From contig CAWKNX010000016.1 in the NCBI GenBank assembly GCA_963851085.1, positions 248,001 to 312,000 on the forward strand: a DNA stretch of 64,000 bases, given 5' to 3'. A model generated the notes under the pieces. It did not search any database and was not told the DNA's origin. It worked only from the letters and a program-made list of their open reading frames with translations. The stretch is from DATFVJ01 sp963851085 (GTDB lineage: Bacteria > Actinomycetota > Actinomycetes > Streptosporangiales > Streptosporangiaceae). Shown one piece after another: positions 26,101 to 34,231 of this stretch (positions are counted from its first letter, which is position 1; the number at the start of each line of letters is the position of its first letter). Position numbers and translations under genes: made by a program.

Positions 26101-26465
26101 GGCCCGGCTGTAACGCCCGCGACCTGATCACCGGCAGGGCCGGCAGGCACACCAGGCGCGGCCGGGCGCGGGGCGCTGGGGCGCTGGCCCTGCTGGCCCT
26201 GCTGGCCGTCGGCCTGCCCGTCCGGCTGGCCTGCGGGTGCGGGCGCCGTTGACGGCCGCTGGGCGCGCTGCGCCTCGCGGGCTGGTTCCTTCGCCGGCCT
26301 GGACTGCTGGGCCGCGAATGCCTCCGTGAGCCTGCGGACGACTGGCGCCTCGATCGTCGATGACGCCGACCGCACGAACTCGCCCATCTCCTGGAGCTTG
26401 GCCATGACGGCCTTGCTTTCAACGCCGAACTCTTTCGCGAGTTCGTAAACCCGGACCTTCGCCAC
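23178..26465 (-). CDS. infB: translation initiation factor IF-2
   Basis: 1095 residues. IF-2 delivers fMet-tRNA to the ribosome. The N-terminal IF2_N module (AKVRVYELAKEFGVESKAVM) is followed by a Pro/Gly/Ala/Arg-rich linker of nearly 400 residues, then the GTPase (GHVDHGKTKLLDAI, DTPGHEAFTAMRARG, NKID), domain II, and the C-terminal tRNA-binding domains. The linker is among the longer ones and contains a 15-bp minisatellite (26016-26090) coding for repeated PPGVA. A 1082-codon antisense frame across it is only a composition effect. Confidence 0.97.
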   Translation of the reverse strand: MAKVRVYELAKEFGVESKAVMAKLQEMGEFVRSASSTIEAPVVRRLTEAFAAQQSRPAKEPAREAQRAQRPSTAPAPAGQPDGQADGQQGQQGQRPSAPRPAAPGVPAGPAGDQVAGVTAGPAGATPPAVAPPGVAPPGVAPPGVTPPGVRPAPPRVPGVPAGAQGRATDGRSAPQVRPADERDGAQRPAAPQAGPAAAAPAVPPAVPPAVPPPAVPSQAAPQPAAPQARPGAAPQGPGAPKPGAPRPAAPRPGGRPGGRPGGRPGVRPGPRPGNNPFSSTATGMGAARSAPPQGAPPNAGPPHAGPPQGAPPHGAPPRPGPPRPGAAGPGQSAGAGPGARGGQAGGMPRPPAGRGAGPGRPPAPGAPRPGGPRPSPMNMPSRPAPSRGPGGGGGGGGRPAPGGSGSVRPGGRGGGAGAAPGQRAGGGPRGGPGGGGGPGGGARPGGPAGRGRSGTQGAFGRAGGRPARGRKSKKQRRAEFDNMQAPSIGGVQVPRGNGQVIRLSRGASLADFADKIGANPASLVQVLFHLGEMVTATQSVNDETLQSLGLELNYNVQVVSPEEEDRELLESFDIEFGEDEGDDADLVARPPVVTVMGHVDHGKTKLLDAIRHTNVAAAEAGGITQHIGAYQVMTEVDGQQRKITFIDTPGHEAFTAMRARGAETTDLVVLVVAADDGVKPQTTEALNHAQAAGVPVVVAVNKIDKEGADPQRVRAQLTEYGLVAEEFGGQTLFVDVSAKERIGIDNLLEAIVLTADAELDLRANPHQPAQGVAIEAHLDRGRGPVATVLVQRGTLHVGDPIVAGEAFGRVRAMLDENADPVTSAPPSRPVLVLGLAAVPGAGDSFLVVNDDRVARQIAERREARERNAQFAQRRRRVTLEDLESALKAGEKEELLLIIKGDVSGSVEALEDALLKIDVGDEVNLRVIGRGVGAITQDDVNLAIASDAVIIGFNVRPAERVGELAQREGVDIRYYSVIYQAIDEIEAALKGMLKPEFEEVQLGTAEVREVFRVPRIGNVAGCIVRSGTIHRGSKARLVRDGVVVSDNLTVESLRRYKDDVTDVRDGFECGIGIGYSDIKLEDVIETFEMREKPRT
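26016..26090. repeat. 15-bp minisatellite inside infB
   Basis: Five units of GACGCCAGGGGGCGC or close variants, coding on the minus strand for PPGVA repeats in the IF-2 linker. Changes in copy number would keep frame. Confidence 0.85.
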
Positions 26466-26539
26466 TGCTCTCCTCTACCCAGACCCTTGCTGCCGGTCCG
26501 GGGGCGGGCATGCTCCGGGCCGACGTCAGCGTTCGCTGC

Positions 26540-26914
26540 TCATCGCTGCGTGCTCATCGGGCGATCATCGCGATCTCGACCTGCTTTCCCGACTCGACTT
26601 GCCGGTCGTTCCTCCAGTCCGGGCTGCGGACGCTGCCCGTCACGGTGCACAAGATAGTCCGCGAGCGGGCTGACATCGAGCGGACCTGCGCGACGAAGCA
26701 CCCGCGGGAAAGCCCGACGTCCTTCAGCTTGCTCAAGGCACCTTAGGTCGGGGTGCAGGTACGCACCCCGGCCCGGCAGCCGCCCTCGGATGTCCGGGAC
26801 AATCGTGTCCCCGTCCACCACCAGGCGAAGCAGTCCGGATTTGGCCTCACGAAGCTTGCATCCCACGCACGTACGTACCGGGCCTGCGCGCACCGCTCGG
26901 CCATTCCCGTGCAA
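26540..26914 (-). CDS. ylxR: YlxR-family RNA-binding protein (DUF448)
   Basis: 124 residues. PVRTCVGCKLREAKSGLLRL and GRGAYLHPDLRCLEQA are the family motifs. YlxR lies between nusA and infB in most bacteria and has been linked to RNase P regulation. The last 30 residues are unusual and polar. Only 2 bp separate it from nusA. Confidence 0.94.
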   Translation of the reverse strand: MHGNGRAVRAGPVRTCVGCKLREAKSGLLRLVVDGDTIVPDIRGRLPGRGAYLHPDLRCLEQAEGRRAFPRVLRRAGPLDVSPLADYLVHRDGQRPQPGLEERPASRVGKAGRDRDDRPMSTQR

Positions 26915-26916
26915 GT

Positions 26917-28257
26917 CTACCGCGCCGGAGCGTCAGCGGGGCCGGTCACCGGCCCCGCAACATCATCTCCCTGCGCACTGTCCCCCGGCAGCGCGGGTCC
27001 GGGAGAGCTCGCACTGCCCGGCGCAGCCGTGCGGCCCGCCGCGGCGGGCCGCACGGCTGGCTCGCCGACGGCCTCGCCGAGTGCATCCTTGCGGCCCTGC
27101 GCAGCCAGCTGGCCGTGCGCGGTGGTCCGGCCCCGCGCAGCCGTCCGGCCGGGTGCATCTTGGCGGCCCTGGGCCGCCGTCCGGCCTGGTGCATCTTGGC
27201 GGCCCTGGGCAGCCGTCCGGCCTGGTGAATCCGCCGGCCGCGGCGGGTCGGCCGGCTGGGACGCGGCATCGCCAGGCGCTGTCGCGCCCGCGTCGGGCGT
27301 GTCCGGCCGGATGTCGATCCGCCAGCCGGTGAGACGCGCGGCCAGGCGGGCATTCTGGCCCTCCTTGCCGATCGCGAGCGAAAGCTGGTAGTCAGGCACC
27401 GTGACGCGCGCCACGCGCGCCTCCAGATCGACGATCTCCACCTGGGTGACGCGCGCGGGTGACAGCGCGTTCGCGACGAATTCGGCTGGGTCTGCCGAGA
27501 AGTCGACGATGTCGATCTTCTCGCCGTGCAGCCCGGTCATCACGTTGCGGACGCGGCTGCCCAACGGGCCTATGCAGGCGCCCTTGGCGTTGACTCCTGG
27601 CCGGTGCGACCGCACCGCAATCTTGGTCCGGTGCCCGGCCTCACGAGCGATGGCGGCGATCTCGACGGCACCCTCCGTGATCTCCGGGACCTCCAGCGCG
27701 AACAGTTTCTTAACCAGATTGGGATGCGTCCGTGACAAAGTGACCGATGGCCCGTGGTGCCCCTTGCGCACGTGCAGCACGTAGCAACGCAGCCGCTCGC
27801 CGTGTGCGTACCGCTCGCCTGGAACCTGCTCCTGTGGCGGAAGCACCGCCTCCACCTTGCCGAGATCCACGAGCACGCTGCGCGGATCACGGCCCTGCTG
27901 GATCACTCCGGCGACCACATCCCCCTCGCGGCCCGCGTACTCGCCGAAGGTCAGCTCGTCCTCCGCGTCGCGCAGCCGCTGCAGGATGACCTGGCGCGCC
28001 GTGGTCGCAGCGATCCTGCCGAACCCGCTCGGTGTGTCGTCGTACTCACGGATCACGTCACCATCGGGACCGGTCTCCGCGGCCCACACGGTCACGTGCC
28101 CGCTCTTGCGGTCGAGTTCGACCCGCGCCACAGGCGCGGCTCCATCGGTCCGGTGGTAGGCGACCAGGAGAGCGTCTTCGATGGCCTTGATCACCAGGTC
28201 CATCGAGATGTCCTTCTCGCTCTCCAGGCTCCGCAAGACGCTCAGGTCAATATCCAC
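26917..28257 (-). CDS. nusA: transcription termination/antitermination factor NusA
   Basis: 446 residues against about 330-350 in relatives. The N-terminal RNA-polymerase domain (DIDLSVLRSLESEKDISMDL), S1 domain and the two KH domains (GPLGSRVRNVMTGLHGEKID; LAIGKEGQNARLAARLTGW) are intact and end near residue 325. The remaining 120 residues are an Ala/Gln/Gly/Arg-rich tail containing a 36-bp tandem repeat. The start overlaps the rimP 3' end by 11 bp. Confidence 0.96.
   Translation of the reverse strand: MDIDLSVLRSLESEKDISMDLVIKAIEDALLVAYHRTDGAAPVARVELDRKSGHVTVWAAETGPDGDVIREYDDTPSGFGRIAATTARQVILQRLRDAEDELTFGEYAGREGDVVAGVIQQGRDPRSVLVDLGKVEAVLPPQEQVPGERYAHGERLRCYVLHVRKGHHGPSVTLSRTHPNLVKKLFALEVPEITEGAVEIAAIAREAGHRTKIAVRSHRPGVNAKGACIGPLGSRVRNVMTGLHGEKIDIVDFSADPAEFVANALSPARVTQVEIVDLEARVARVTVPDYQLSLAIGKEGQNARLAARLTGWRIDIRPDTPDAGATAPGDAASQPADPPRPADSPGRTAAQGRQDAPGRTAAQGRQDAPGRTAARGRTTAHGQLAAQGRKDALGEAVGEPAVRPAAAGRTAAPGSASSPGPALPGDSAQGDDVAGPVTGPADAPAR
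27137..27232. repeat. 36-bp minisatellite inside nusA
   Basis: About 2.7 copies of a 36-bp unit starting GCAGCCGTCCGGCC at 27137, 27173 and 27209. They encode 12-residue repeats (GRTAAQGRQDAP) in the NusA tail and preserve frame. Confidence 0.85.
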
Positions 28258-29038
28258 GAGACTCCCCTATGTCGTCGCGGCGGAATTCCACCTGAACCTT
28301 CCCGGGTCCGAGTTCGGCGAAGCCGAATCCGCGCTGCATACCGTCGATATCGAGGACGATGCCGTCGTCGTCCGCCGCGATGACCCGGCCGGACACGACG
28401 TGCGCGGTGCGCACGCGTGTACGGCCATCGGCCGTGGCGCCGCGGCCATCGGAACGGCCGCCGCCGCCCGGCCCGCCGCCAGGGCCGCTGGTTCCGGCGC
28501 GGCCGTCGGTTCCGCCGCCGCGGGCGCTGGTCCCCTCACTCCGGCCCTGGCCGGTGGCCGTGACCCTGACCATGCGGCCCACACTGCGCCGCCAGTGGCG
28601 CGGCTCCGTAAGTGGCCTGTCCACGCCGGGCGACGTGACCTCGAGCGTGTACGGCATGTCGCCCATGATCCCTGCCGCGTCAAGTTCGGCCGACAGGGCC
28701 TGGCTGACGAGGGCAATGTCGTCCAGGCCCACGCCATCGTCGGGGCCCGCTCCATCATTGAGGCCCGCTCCATCATCGGGGCCCGCGTTGCCTGACGCGT
28801 CCACGATGACCCGCAGCAGGCGGCGTCGGCCCATGGGCGTGAGCTGAACCTCCTCCAGAACCATCCCGGCGGCGCGCACCACGGGCTCGGCAAGCTGCTC
28901 GAGCGCGTCCAGGCGGGCAGCCGTGCGCGATCCGCCGCTACCCTCACCGCTGCCCGTGCCGCCGCCGTTGCCCTTGCCGCCGCTCTTGCCGTTGCGGCCC
29001 GGCCGCGCAGGTACGTGACGGGAGCCAGCGCGCATCAC
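28247..29038 (-). CDS. rimP: ribosome maturation factor RimP
   Basis: 263 residues. RimP helps 30S assembly. The core is present: LEQLAEPVVRAAGMVLEEVQ, a split LLRVIVDASG...LVSQALSAELD region, and YTLEVTSPGVDRPLTEPRHW. Three low-complexity inserts enlarge it: about 35 Gly/Ser/Lys residues at the N-terminus, an Asp/Gly repeat at about residues 85-103, and a Gly/Arg/Thr stretch at about 165-205. It heads the minus-strand translation operon. Confidence 0.94.
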   Translation of the reverse strand: MMRAGSRHVPARPGRNGKSGGKGNGGGTGSGEGSGGSRTAARLDALEQLAEPVVRAAGMVLEEVQLTPMGRRRLLRVIVDASGNAGPDDGAGLNDGAGPDDGVGLDDIALVSQALSAELDAAGIMGDMPYTLEVTSPGVDRPLTEPRHWRRSVGRMVRVTATGQGRSEGTSARGGGTDGRAGTSGPGGGPGGGGRSDGRGATADGRTRVRTAHVVSGRVIAADDDGIVLDIDGMQRGFGFAELGPGKVQVEFRRDDIGESRGY

Positions 29039-29289
29039 GACCTCCTCGCCCAGCGCCCGCAGGCCTGTTGTCCTACCTGCGTCTAGCCTATCCGGAGCTG
29101 GCGGCGTAGATCGGCTTCAGGCGCGGCCGGGGTCGCGCCGGTAAGTTCGCTGCGCCATGAAATGCTTACATCCTGTTTCTGAAGGCTGTTTTCTGGGCTG
29201 CCGTGAGTCCATGAGCGCCGCTCTGACGGCTGCTCTGGAGGCTCCCATGGGCAGTGTCGCGCGTCACTCGCGCATGAGGAGGTCCTGCG

Positions 29290-29824
29290 GTGAAGGGCGG
29301 TGCCACGCGGCGTTCTGTGCTCGCCGCGTCACTCACCGCACCATTGCTTGCAGCCGCAGGCTGTGGAGCGCCGGCGGCTGCCACGTCACCCGCCCGGCGG
29401 CCGTCAGATGTCACGATTCTGCGCGACGCAATCGCGGCGAAGAAGAACCTGATCGGCTTGTACACGGCCGTGCTGGCCGTTCATCCGGAACTCGCCGTTC
29501 AGCTTGACCCGCTGCTCGCGGACAACACCGCGCACCTCGCCGAACTGCGACGCAGGCTGGTCGAGCCGACCCACCAGTCGTCCGCGCGGCCGACCGGTGC
29601 AGCCGGCTGCGTCGCCGTCACCGTCGCCGTCGCCGGTGTCTGGCAGCCCCGGCGCCGCGCTCGCCACGCTGCGATCCGCGGAGCGCACCGCCGCTGCCGT
29701 GCACGTAGGGCAATTGCGGACCGTCACACCCTCGCTGGCCCAGTTGCTCGCCAGCATCGCCGCATGCGAGGCGACCCACGCCGTCGCGCTCGCAGCGCCG
29801 CCCACGGCGGGGGGGATACCGTGA
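29290..29824 (+). pseudogene. ferritin-like lipoprotein gene, frameshifted
   Basis: From the GTG at 29290 (AGGAGG seven bases before) the frame reads a twin-Arg/lipobox leader (TRRSVLAASLTAPLLAAAGC) and a ferritin-like first helix pair (LRDAIAAKKNLIGLYTAVLA). Between about 29560 and 29640 the coding frame moves by one: the other frame then reads SPGAALATLRSAERTAAAVH and QLLASIAACEATHAVALAAP and stops at 29824. Either a real frameshift or an error in a run of CCGTCGCCGTCGCC. Relatives form a pair with the next gene, as here. Confidence 0.65.
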
Positions 29825-30390
29825 GGGCGCGCCGCCAGCGGGCGGCCGGCGCCGCACCCGAGACCCGCGCCGCACCCGAGACCCGCGCCGCACGCGCCGT
29901 CGGCCGGACACGGGCGGTCCGCCTCACATCAGCCGCGATCACCTCGCTACAGGTGGCGCTGGCCGCGGAACACGCGGCCGTGTACGGCTACGGGGTGGCC
30001 GGTGCGCACATGAGCGGGTACCGGCAACAGGTGGCGCTGAGCGGCTGGAACGCCCACCGGGCACGGCGTGACCAGCTTGTCGCGATGCTGACAGCACAGG
30101 GCGCGGTACCTGTGGCGGCAGCGCCCGCCTACCGGCTCCCTTTTCCCGTGTTCTCAGCGCACACGGCGGCGACGCTCGCCGTCGCCCTCGAGGATGGGGT
30201 CACCCGCGCCTATCTGGGCGTCGTCGGCCAGCCAGCTGGCGGCCTGCGGACCTTTGGCGCTCTGGCCATGCAGGACTCCGCGGTGCGCGCCGCGCAATGG
30301 CGGAACGCGACGGTCGCGTTTCCCGGCCTGCCGCAAGGCGCATTGGCTCGGCAGCCCCCGCCCGCGGCAGGCCGGGCAACACCTAACTAA
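29821..30390 (+). CDS. ferritin-like DUF4439 protein
   Basis: 189 residues from a GTG that overlaps the previous gene's stop (GTGA, 29821-29824). SLQVALAAEHAAVYGYGVAGAH is the DUF4439 helix with its Glu and His, and the later ALEDGVTRAYLGVVGQ is the paired helix. The fold is a four-helix ferritin-like bundle; the metal content and role are unknown. The first 35 residues are Arg/Ala-rich with an APETRA repeat. It lies divergently behind rimP, where relatives are found in other actinobacteria. Confidence 0.8.
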   Translation: MRARRQRAAGAAPETRAAPETRAARAVGRTRAVRLTSAAITSLQVALAAEHAAVYGYGVAGAHMSGYRQQVALSGWNAHRARRDQLVAMLTAQGAVPVAAAPAYRLPFPVFSAHTAATLAVALEDGVTRAYLGVVGQPAGGLRTFGALAMQDSAVRAAQWRNATVAFPGLPQGALARQPPPAAGRATPN

Positions 30391-30414
30391 AGGTCATGCC
30401 AATCACGGACGGAC

Positions 30415-30651
30415 CTAGCCAAGGTCGAACTGTCCCTCCTTGACGCCGCGGATGAAGGCTCGCCATTCCCCGCACGCGAAGAGGAGATGGCCATCATCCG
30501 GGTTCTTGGAGTCGCGGACAGCGACGGTGTGAACCGCCATTGCAACCTCGACGCAGTTGCTGTTGGCGTGGGCACTGTAGGAACTCTTCCGCCAGGCCGC
30601 GCGAACAAGATCAGACGCGGTCATTTGTCGCACCTCTCGATCGATCGTCAA
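30415..30651 (-). CDS. DUF397 protein
   Basis: 78 residues. WRKSSYSAHANSNCVEVAM, VAVRDSKNPDDGHLLF and EWRAFIRGVKEGQFDL are the DUF397 pattern. The ATG at 30651 overlaps the stop of the XRE gene (ATGA); a second ATG at 30624 is possible. XRE-DUF397 pairs are abundant in actinobacteria and some behave as toxin-antitoxin-like or developmental regulators. Confidence 0.93.
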   Translation of the reverse strand: MTIDREVRQMTASDLVRAAWRKSSYSAHANSNCVEVAMAVHTVAVRDSKNPDDGHLLFACGEWRAFIRGVKEGQFDLG

Positions 30652-31502
30652 AGCTCCTTGCGGACAGTGAGGATGAATGCTGCCGTTTCGCTGAGGGACA
30701 GCGCGGTGGCACGCAGATGATTGAAGATCAGGTTATGGCGGTCCACCTCCTCGATGTTTTCGACGTACAGGCAACTGGTGAGATCGGTAATGTAGGCGAC
30801 GTCGGGGTCGGCTCGCTCGGGAAACCCGAGGATCGCGAATGGATTTCCCATTGCCGGGTGAGCTCCCGCGCCGAAGGGCAGCACCTGTATCGTCACATTC
30901 GGCAGGGAGCTGAACTCGAGCAGATGATCCAGTTGGTGGCGCATCACGCCTTCGCCGCCCACCCGGCGACGCAGGGCCGCCTCGTCAATGACGGCCCAAA
31001 GCTCCGGCGGGCTGTCACGGGTAAGCAGTGGCTGACGTTCCATACGGAGTGCTACCCCGCGCTCGATCTCTTCATTCGTGGCATTCACGCCTCCGCCGCG
31101 GATTACGCAGCGTGCATAACCCTCGGTCTGTAGCAGGCCGGGAATGAGATCAACTTCGAAATTGCGGATCTCCGACGCGGCCGCCTCCAGCCCAACATAG
31201 GTGGCGAACCACGGCTGCATCGTGTCGCTGTACGCGTGCCACCAGCCTTTTTGCCGCGAATCACGGGCCAGCTGGACGAGCCCTTGGCACTCTTCCTGCT
31301 CGACACCGTACAGCTCAAGCATGTCCCGTACGTCGCGCGGCGCGACCGAGACCCGGCCGGTCTCCACCCTGCTGATCTTGGACGCGGAACATTCGAGGTG
31401 TTCGGCCACCTCTTCACAGGTCAGCCCGGCAGAATCACGCAACCGGCGCAGTTCGGCCGCCAGTCGCCTGCGCCGCACCGTCGGGCTTTGCCCGTCAGGC
31501 AT
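30648..31502 (-). CDS. XRE-family regulator with DUF5753 domain
   Basis: 284 residues. The ATG at 31502 has GGGAGG six bases upstream, which is better than the ATG at 31526. The helix-turn-helix is at about residues 15-70 (LRRLRDSAGLTCEEVAEHLE, then SASKISRVETGRV). The rest is the DUF5753 ligand or partner domain (IPGLLQTEGYARCVIRGG). Coupled to DUF397 and divergent from a small conserved gene. Confidence 0.94.
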   Translation of the reverse strand: MPDGQSPTVRRRRLAAELRRLRDSAGLTCEEVAEHLECSASKISRVETGRVSVAPRDVRDMLELYGVEQEECQGLVQLARDSRQKGWWHAYSDTMQPWFATYVGLEAAASEIRNFEVDLIPGLLQTEGYARCVIRGGGVNATNEEIERGVALRMERQPLLTRDSPPELWAVIDEAALRRRVGGEGVMRHQLDHLLEFSSLPNVTIQVLPFGAGAHPAMGNPFAILGFPERADPDVAYITDLTSCLYVENIEEVDRHNLIFNHLRATALSLSETAAFILTVRKEL

Positions 31503-31741
31503 CTGTCGCCTCCCATCAGCAGGCACATGCGTGCCACGTGATCACACCGTCGGCCCGATTTGACGCCATTGCGCTGGACATCCCCGTATCGGCCCCGGGA
31601 ACCAATCCGCCTACGGCGCTGATTAGTAGTTCCACGAGCGCAAAGCGAATTTCCGAATGCATGTTGCAGCCGACCCACCTGCGAGGCATGCTTTACGAAT
31701 CACAACTCTACGGGGTTGCACGGATACCAGGGGTGACTACC

Positions 31742-32047
31742 ATGACGATGGAAGCTCAACGGGCCAGGAGTACCGCCGAGTTGCAGCACGGCTATCTCGA
31801 AGCCCTGGCCGCGGAACTCAGCGGGTACGGGCTGCGCGCCACGCTACATGCGCCGGTTGGCCGGATCCCGAGCCTGCATGTGGTCAATCCGGCGGCAAGC
31901 GTGCTGGCGGAGAATGTCTTCGCGGCCTGCGGACGCGACGACACATGGTGGTTCTGGTGGTCGTGGGCGGAGCGGATCGCGGTCGCCGACGACGCCGAGG
32001 GAGCGGCCGTGCGTGTCGCCCAGGTCCTCGCCGCCCCGCACGAGTAG
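31742..32047 (+). CDS. small conserved protein of the XRE/DUF397 neighbourhood
   Basis: 101 residues from the ATG at 31742, with AGGGG eight bases upstream. LQHGYLEALAAELSGYGLRA, then IPSLHVVNPAASVLAENVFA and a Trp-rich segment DDTWWFWWSWAERIA. Proteins with this Trp-rich motif occur next to XRE/DUF397 genes in related genomes. No function is known. Its promoter must lie in the 239-bp divergent gap. Confidence 0.75.
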   Translation: MTMEAQRARSTAELQHGYLEALAAELSGYGLRATLHAPVGRIPSLHVVNPAASVLAENVFAACGRDDTWWFWWSWAERIAVADDAEGAAVRVAQVLAAPHE

Positions 32048-32303
32048 CGGGTCGTCAGCCAGCGACACTTTCGCGGTACTTTCCGGGAATTACCCAGAAA
32101 CGATCTCGTCCGGCTCTAACGTACCGTCATCGGTGCCGCCGGGCGCGGGCGACGTTCTCGCGACTCAAAGACACCGCCTGAAAGTGAGCGTTCAATTTCC
32201 TCCTGCAATATATGCGCGTTTACACTTGGCCCTGGGGGAAAACTTGGCCGCCACACCCGGCTCGCGTCGGCCAGGAACCGTGTCTCATCGCCGCGGAGGA
32301 TGC

Positions 32304-33260
32304 GTGACCAGGACGACTGAGGCGGGTGCCACGTTTGGTGTATTCGGTACCACAGGAACGCTCACTGTCACCCGCCCAGAGACGATCACAGCCGCGCGTG
32401 GCATCGTGGCTGCGGAGCTTGAAAATATCGATCTCGCCTGCAGCAGGTTCAGGGAAGACTCGGAGCTTTCGCGTCTGAACGCCGCGGACGGTGCCGCCAC
32501 CAGGGTCAGCGAACTATTCGCCGAGGCGCTTGAGGTCGCCCTGCGCGCCGCGCGGCTCACGGATGGCGACGTCGACCCAACCTGCGGGCGCGCGCTGATC
32601 GAACTCGGTTACGATCGCGACTTCGCCGAGATAAGCCCGGCGAACATCCGGATCACGCCAGTTGCGGCGCCGGTGCCTGGCTGGCGCCGCATCGGCTATG
32701 AGCCGCTGCTGCGGCTCGTCCATGTTCCCCAGGGCATCGTGCTCGACCTCGGTGCGACCGCGAAGGCATGGGCCGCCGACCGCTGCGCCACCAAGGTCGC
32801 GGAGACCCTGGACTGCGGCGCGCTTGTCAGCCTTGGCGGGGACGTCGCGGCGGCGGGGCCCCCGCCAGCGCATGGATGGCGGATCCGCGTCACCGATGAC
32901 CACGCTGCCGACGACAGCGCTCCAGGTCAGACGGTGATCATACACAGCGGAGGGCTCGCCACATCGAGCACCACTGTGCGCACCTGGCCGCTCGGATCCT
33001 CCCGGCGCATGGTCCACCACATCGTGAATCCGGCCACGGGCGAGTCGGCATGCTCGCGTTGGCGAACGGTGAGTGTAGCGGCCGCAACCTGCGTGGACGC
33101 GAACACGGCGAGCACCGCGGCGATCATCCGCGACGACCGGGCACCGCAGTGGCTGGAGAGCCTCGCCCTTCCTGCGCGGCTTGTCGACGTGGACGGTCGC
33201 GTCGTGCATACCGCCGGCTGGCCAGATGATCCCGACGCCGCGGGCGCACCGCAGGCCTGA
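32304..33260 (+). CDS. FAD:protein FMN transferase (ApbE family)
   Basis: 318 residues from the GTG at 32304 (GGAGG a few bases upstream); the open frame continues upstream to 31848 but has no family similarity there. AELENIDLACSRFREDSELS, GRALIELGYDRDF, GIVLDLGATAKAWAADR, SLGGDVAAAG and VHHIVNPATGE are ApbE motifs. Such enzymes attach FMN to a Thr of flavoproteins such as Nqr/Rnf subunits. No such target gene is nearby. The CVDANTASTA motif replaces the commoner DALTTA. Confidence 0.88.
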   Translation: MTRTTEAGATFGVFGTTGTLTVTRPETITAARGIVAAELENIDLACSRFREDSELSRLNAADGAATRVSELFAEALEVALRAARLTDGDVDPTCGRALIELGYDRDFAEISPANIRITPVAAPVPGWRRIGYEPLLRLVHVPQGIVLDLGATAKAWAADRCATKVAETLDCGALVSLGGDVAAAGPPPAHGWRIRVTDDHAADDSAPGQTVIIHSGGLATSSTTVRTWPLGSSRRMVHHIVNPATGESACSRWRTVSVAAATCVDANTASTAAIIRDDRAPQWLESLALPARLVDVDGRVVHTAGWPDDPDAAGAPQA

Positions 33261-33264
33261 GGCC

Positions 33265-33948
33265 TCACCAGGCGGCGATCACCGTCGCGATCTCGGCGAT
33301 TTGCTGCACGACCGCGTCTGGCGTCGCGCCGTCGAACCGCGGCACGGCACTATGCGGGACGTGCACGGTGCGCATCCCCACACTCTGCGCACCGTAGATA
33401 TCGTCATACAGCCGGTCACCGACAAAGACGCACGCGCCAGGATCAGCGACACCGATGGCGTCCATGACGGCACGGAAGGCAGCCTGATGCGGTTTGGTCA
33501 TGCCGAGTTCGCTGCTGTAGACGGCGCCATCGATCAGGCCGAGGACACCGTCGCGGGCGAAGATCTGCTCGTGCATGGACCTTGGCCAGAGCGTGTTGGA
33601 AAGCACGCCCACCTTGATGTTGCGTGCCCGCAAGCCCCGTAGCAGGCCAGGCACATCCGGATCGGTGAAGGTGTGCGGCTCCCACACGGCGAAATACGTC
33701 GTGATCAGTGCTTCGGCGGCTGTCACACCCGCACGCTGGAAGAGATCGTCCAGGGTCGCGCCGCGGTGGTCGCGCTCCGCGGCCTGCCAGAGCGCCGCCT
33801 CCGCGGCGACGATCGTGGCCGCCATTTCTGCGGCGGACGGCGCGCCGAAATGGGCCGCGCACACATCACGCCAGAGCGCCTCGTGATCCACCGTGTGCCA
33901 GGGGGTGAGCGTCCCGCCCCAGTCGAAAATTACCGCTTTCACCGCCAT
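33265..33948 (-). CDS. HAD-family hydrolase
   Basis: 227 residues. VIFDWGGTLTPWH carries the nucleophile Asp (the second Asp of DxD is Gly, a known variant), VGVLSNT the motif II Ser/Thr, TKPHQAAF the Lys, and VFVGDRLYDDI motif IV. Probably a sugar- or nucleotide-phosphate phosphatase. It converges with apbE, with stops only 4 bp apart. Confidence 0.92.
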   Translation of the reverse strand: MAVKAVIFDWGGTLTPWHTVDHEALWRDVCAAHFGAPSAAEMAATIVAAEAALWQAAERDHRGATLDDLFQRAGVTAAEALITTYFAVWEPHTFTDPDVPGLLRGLRARNIKVGVLSNTLWPRSMHEQIFARDGVLGLIDGAVYSSELGMTKPHQAAFRAVMDAIGVADPGACVFVGDRLYDDIYGAQSVGMRTVHVPHSAVPRFDGATPDAVVQQIAEIATVIAAW

Positions 33949-34064
33949 GGCCGCATTCTAAGAGGCCGCGCGGACCGGGGGGTGGCCGCGCTTCTCGGTG
34001 CGCGCCCTTCGGCACGACGGAGCGGGTCATCCGCGCCTCGGGCGGGGCCGCCTCGGGCGGGGCC

Positions 34065-34160
34065 GGGCACGGACAGAGCCGGGCACGGACAGAGCCGGGC
34101 ACGGGCGGGGCCGGGCACGGGCGGGGCCGGGCACGGGCGGGGCCGGGCACGGACAGAGCC
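34065..34160. repeat. 16-bp tandem repeat, six copies
   Basis: Units alternate in type: GGGCACGGACAGAGCC twice, GGGCACGGGCGGGGCC three times, then the first type again. Intergenic, beyond the start of the HAD gene. Confidence 0.9.
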
Positions 34161-34205
34161 GGGCGATCCCGCCCTTGGTAGCCGTCACGTTATATGAGTC
34201 CGGGT

Positions 34206-34231
34206 GTCCCTGCTGGGCGCCCAGCAGGGAC
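34206..34231. repeat. perfect 26-bp palindrome
   Basis: GTCCCTGCTGGGC is followed directly by GCCCAGCAGGGAC. No gene ends nearby that it could terminate in the plus direction; it may terminate an unseen transcript or be a protein-binding site. Confidence 0.8.

Noticed and set aside
23004..26252. 1082-codon open frame antisense to infB
   Set aside because: It mirrors the G+C pattern of infB, has no family motifs, and infB itself is unmistakable. The same holds for long antisense frames over pnp, nusA, dapB, ETF and the helicase.
31848..32303. N-terminal extension of the ApbE protein
   Set aside because: It overlaps the Trp-rich small gene in another frame and shows no similarity; the GTG at 32304 fits the family start.
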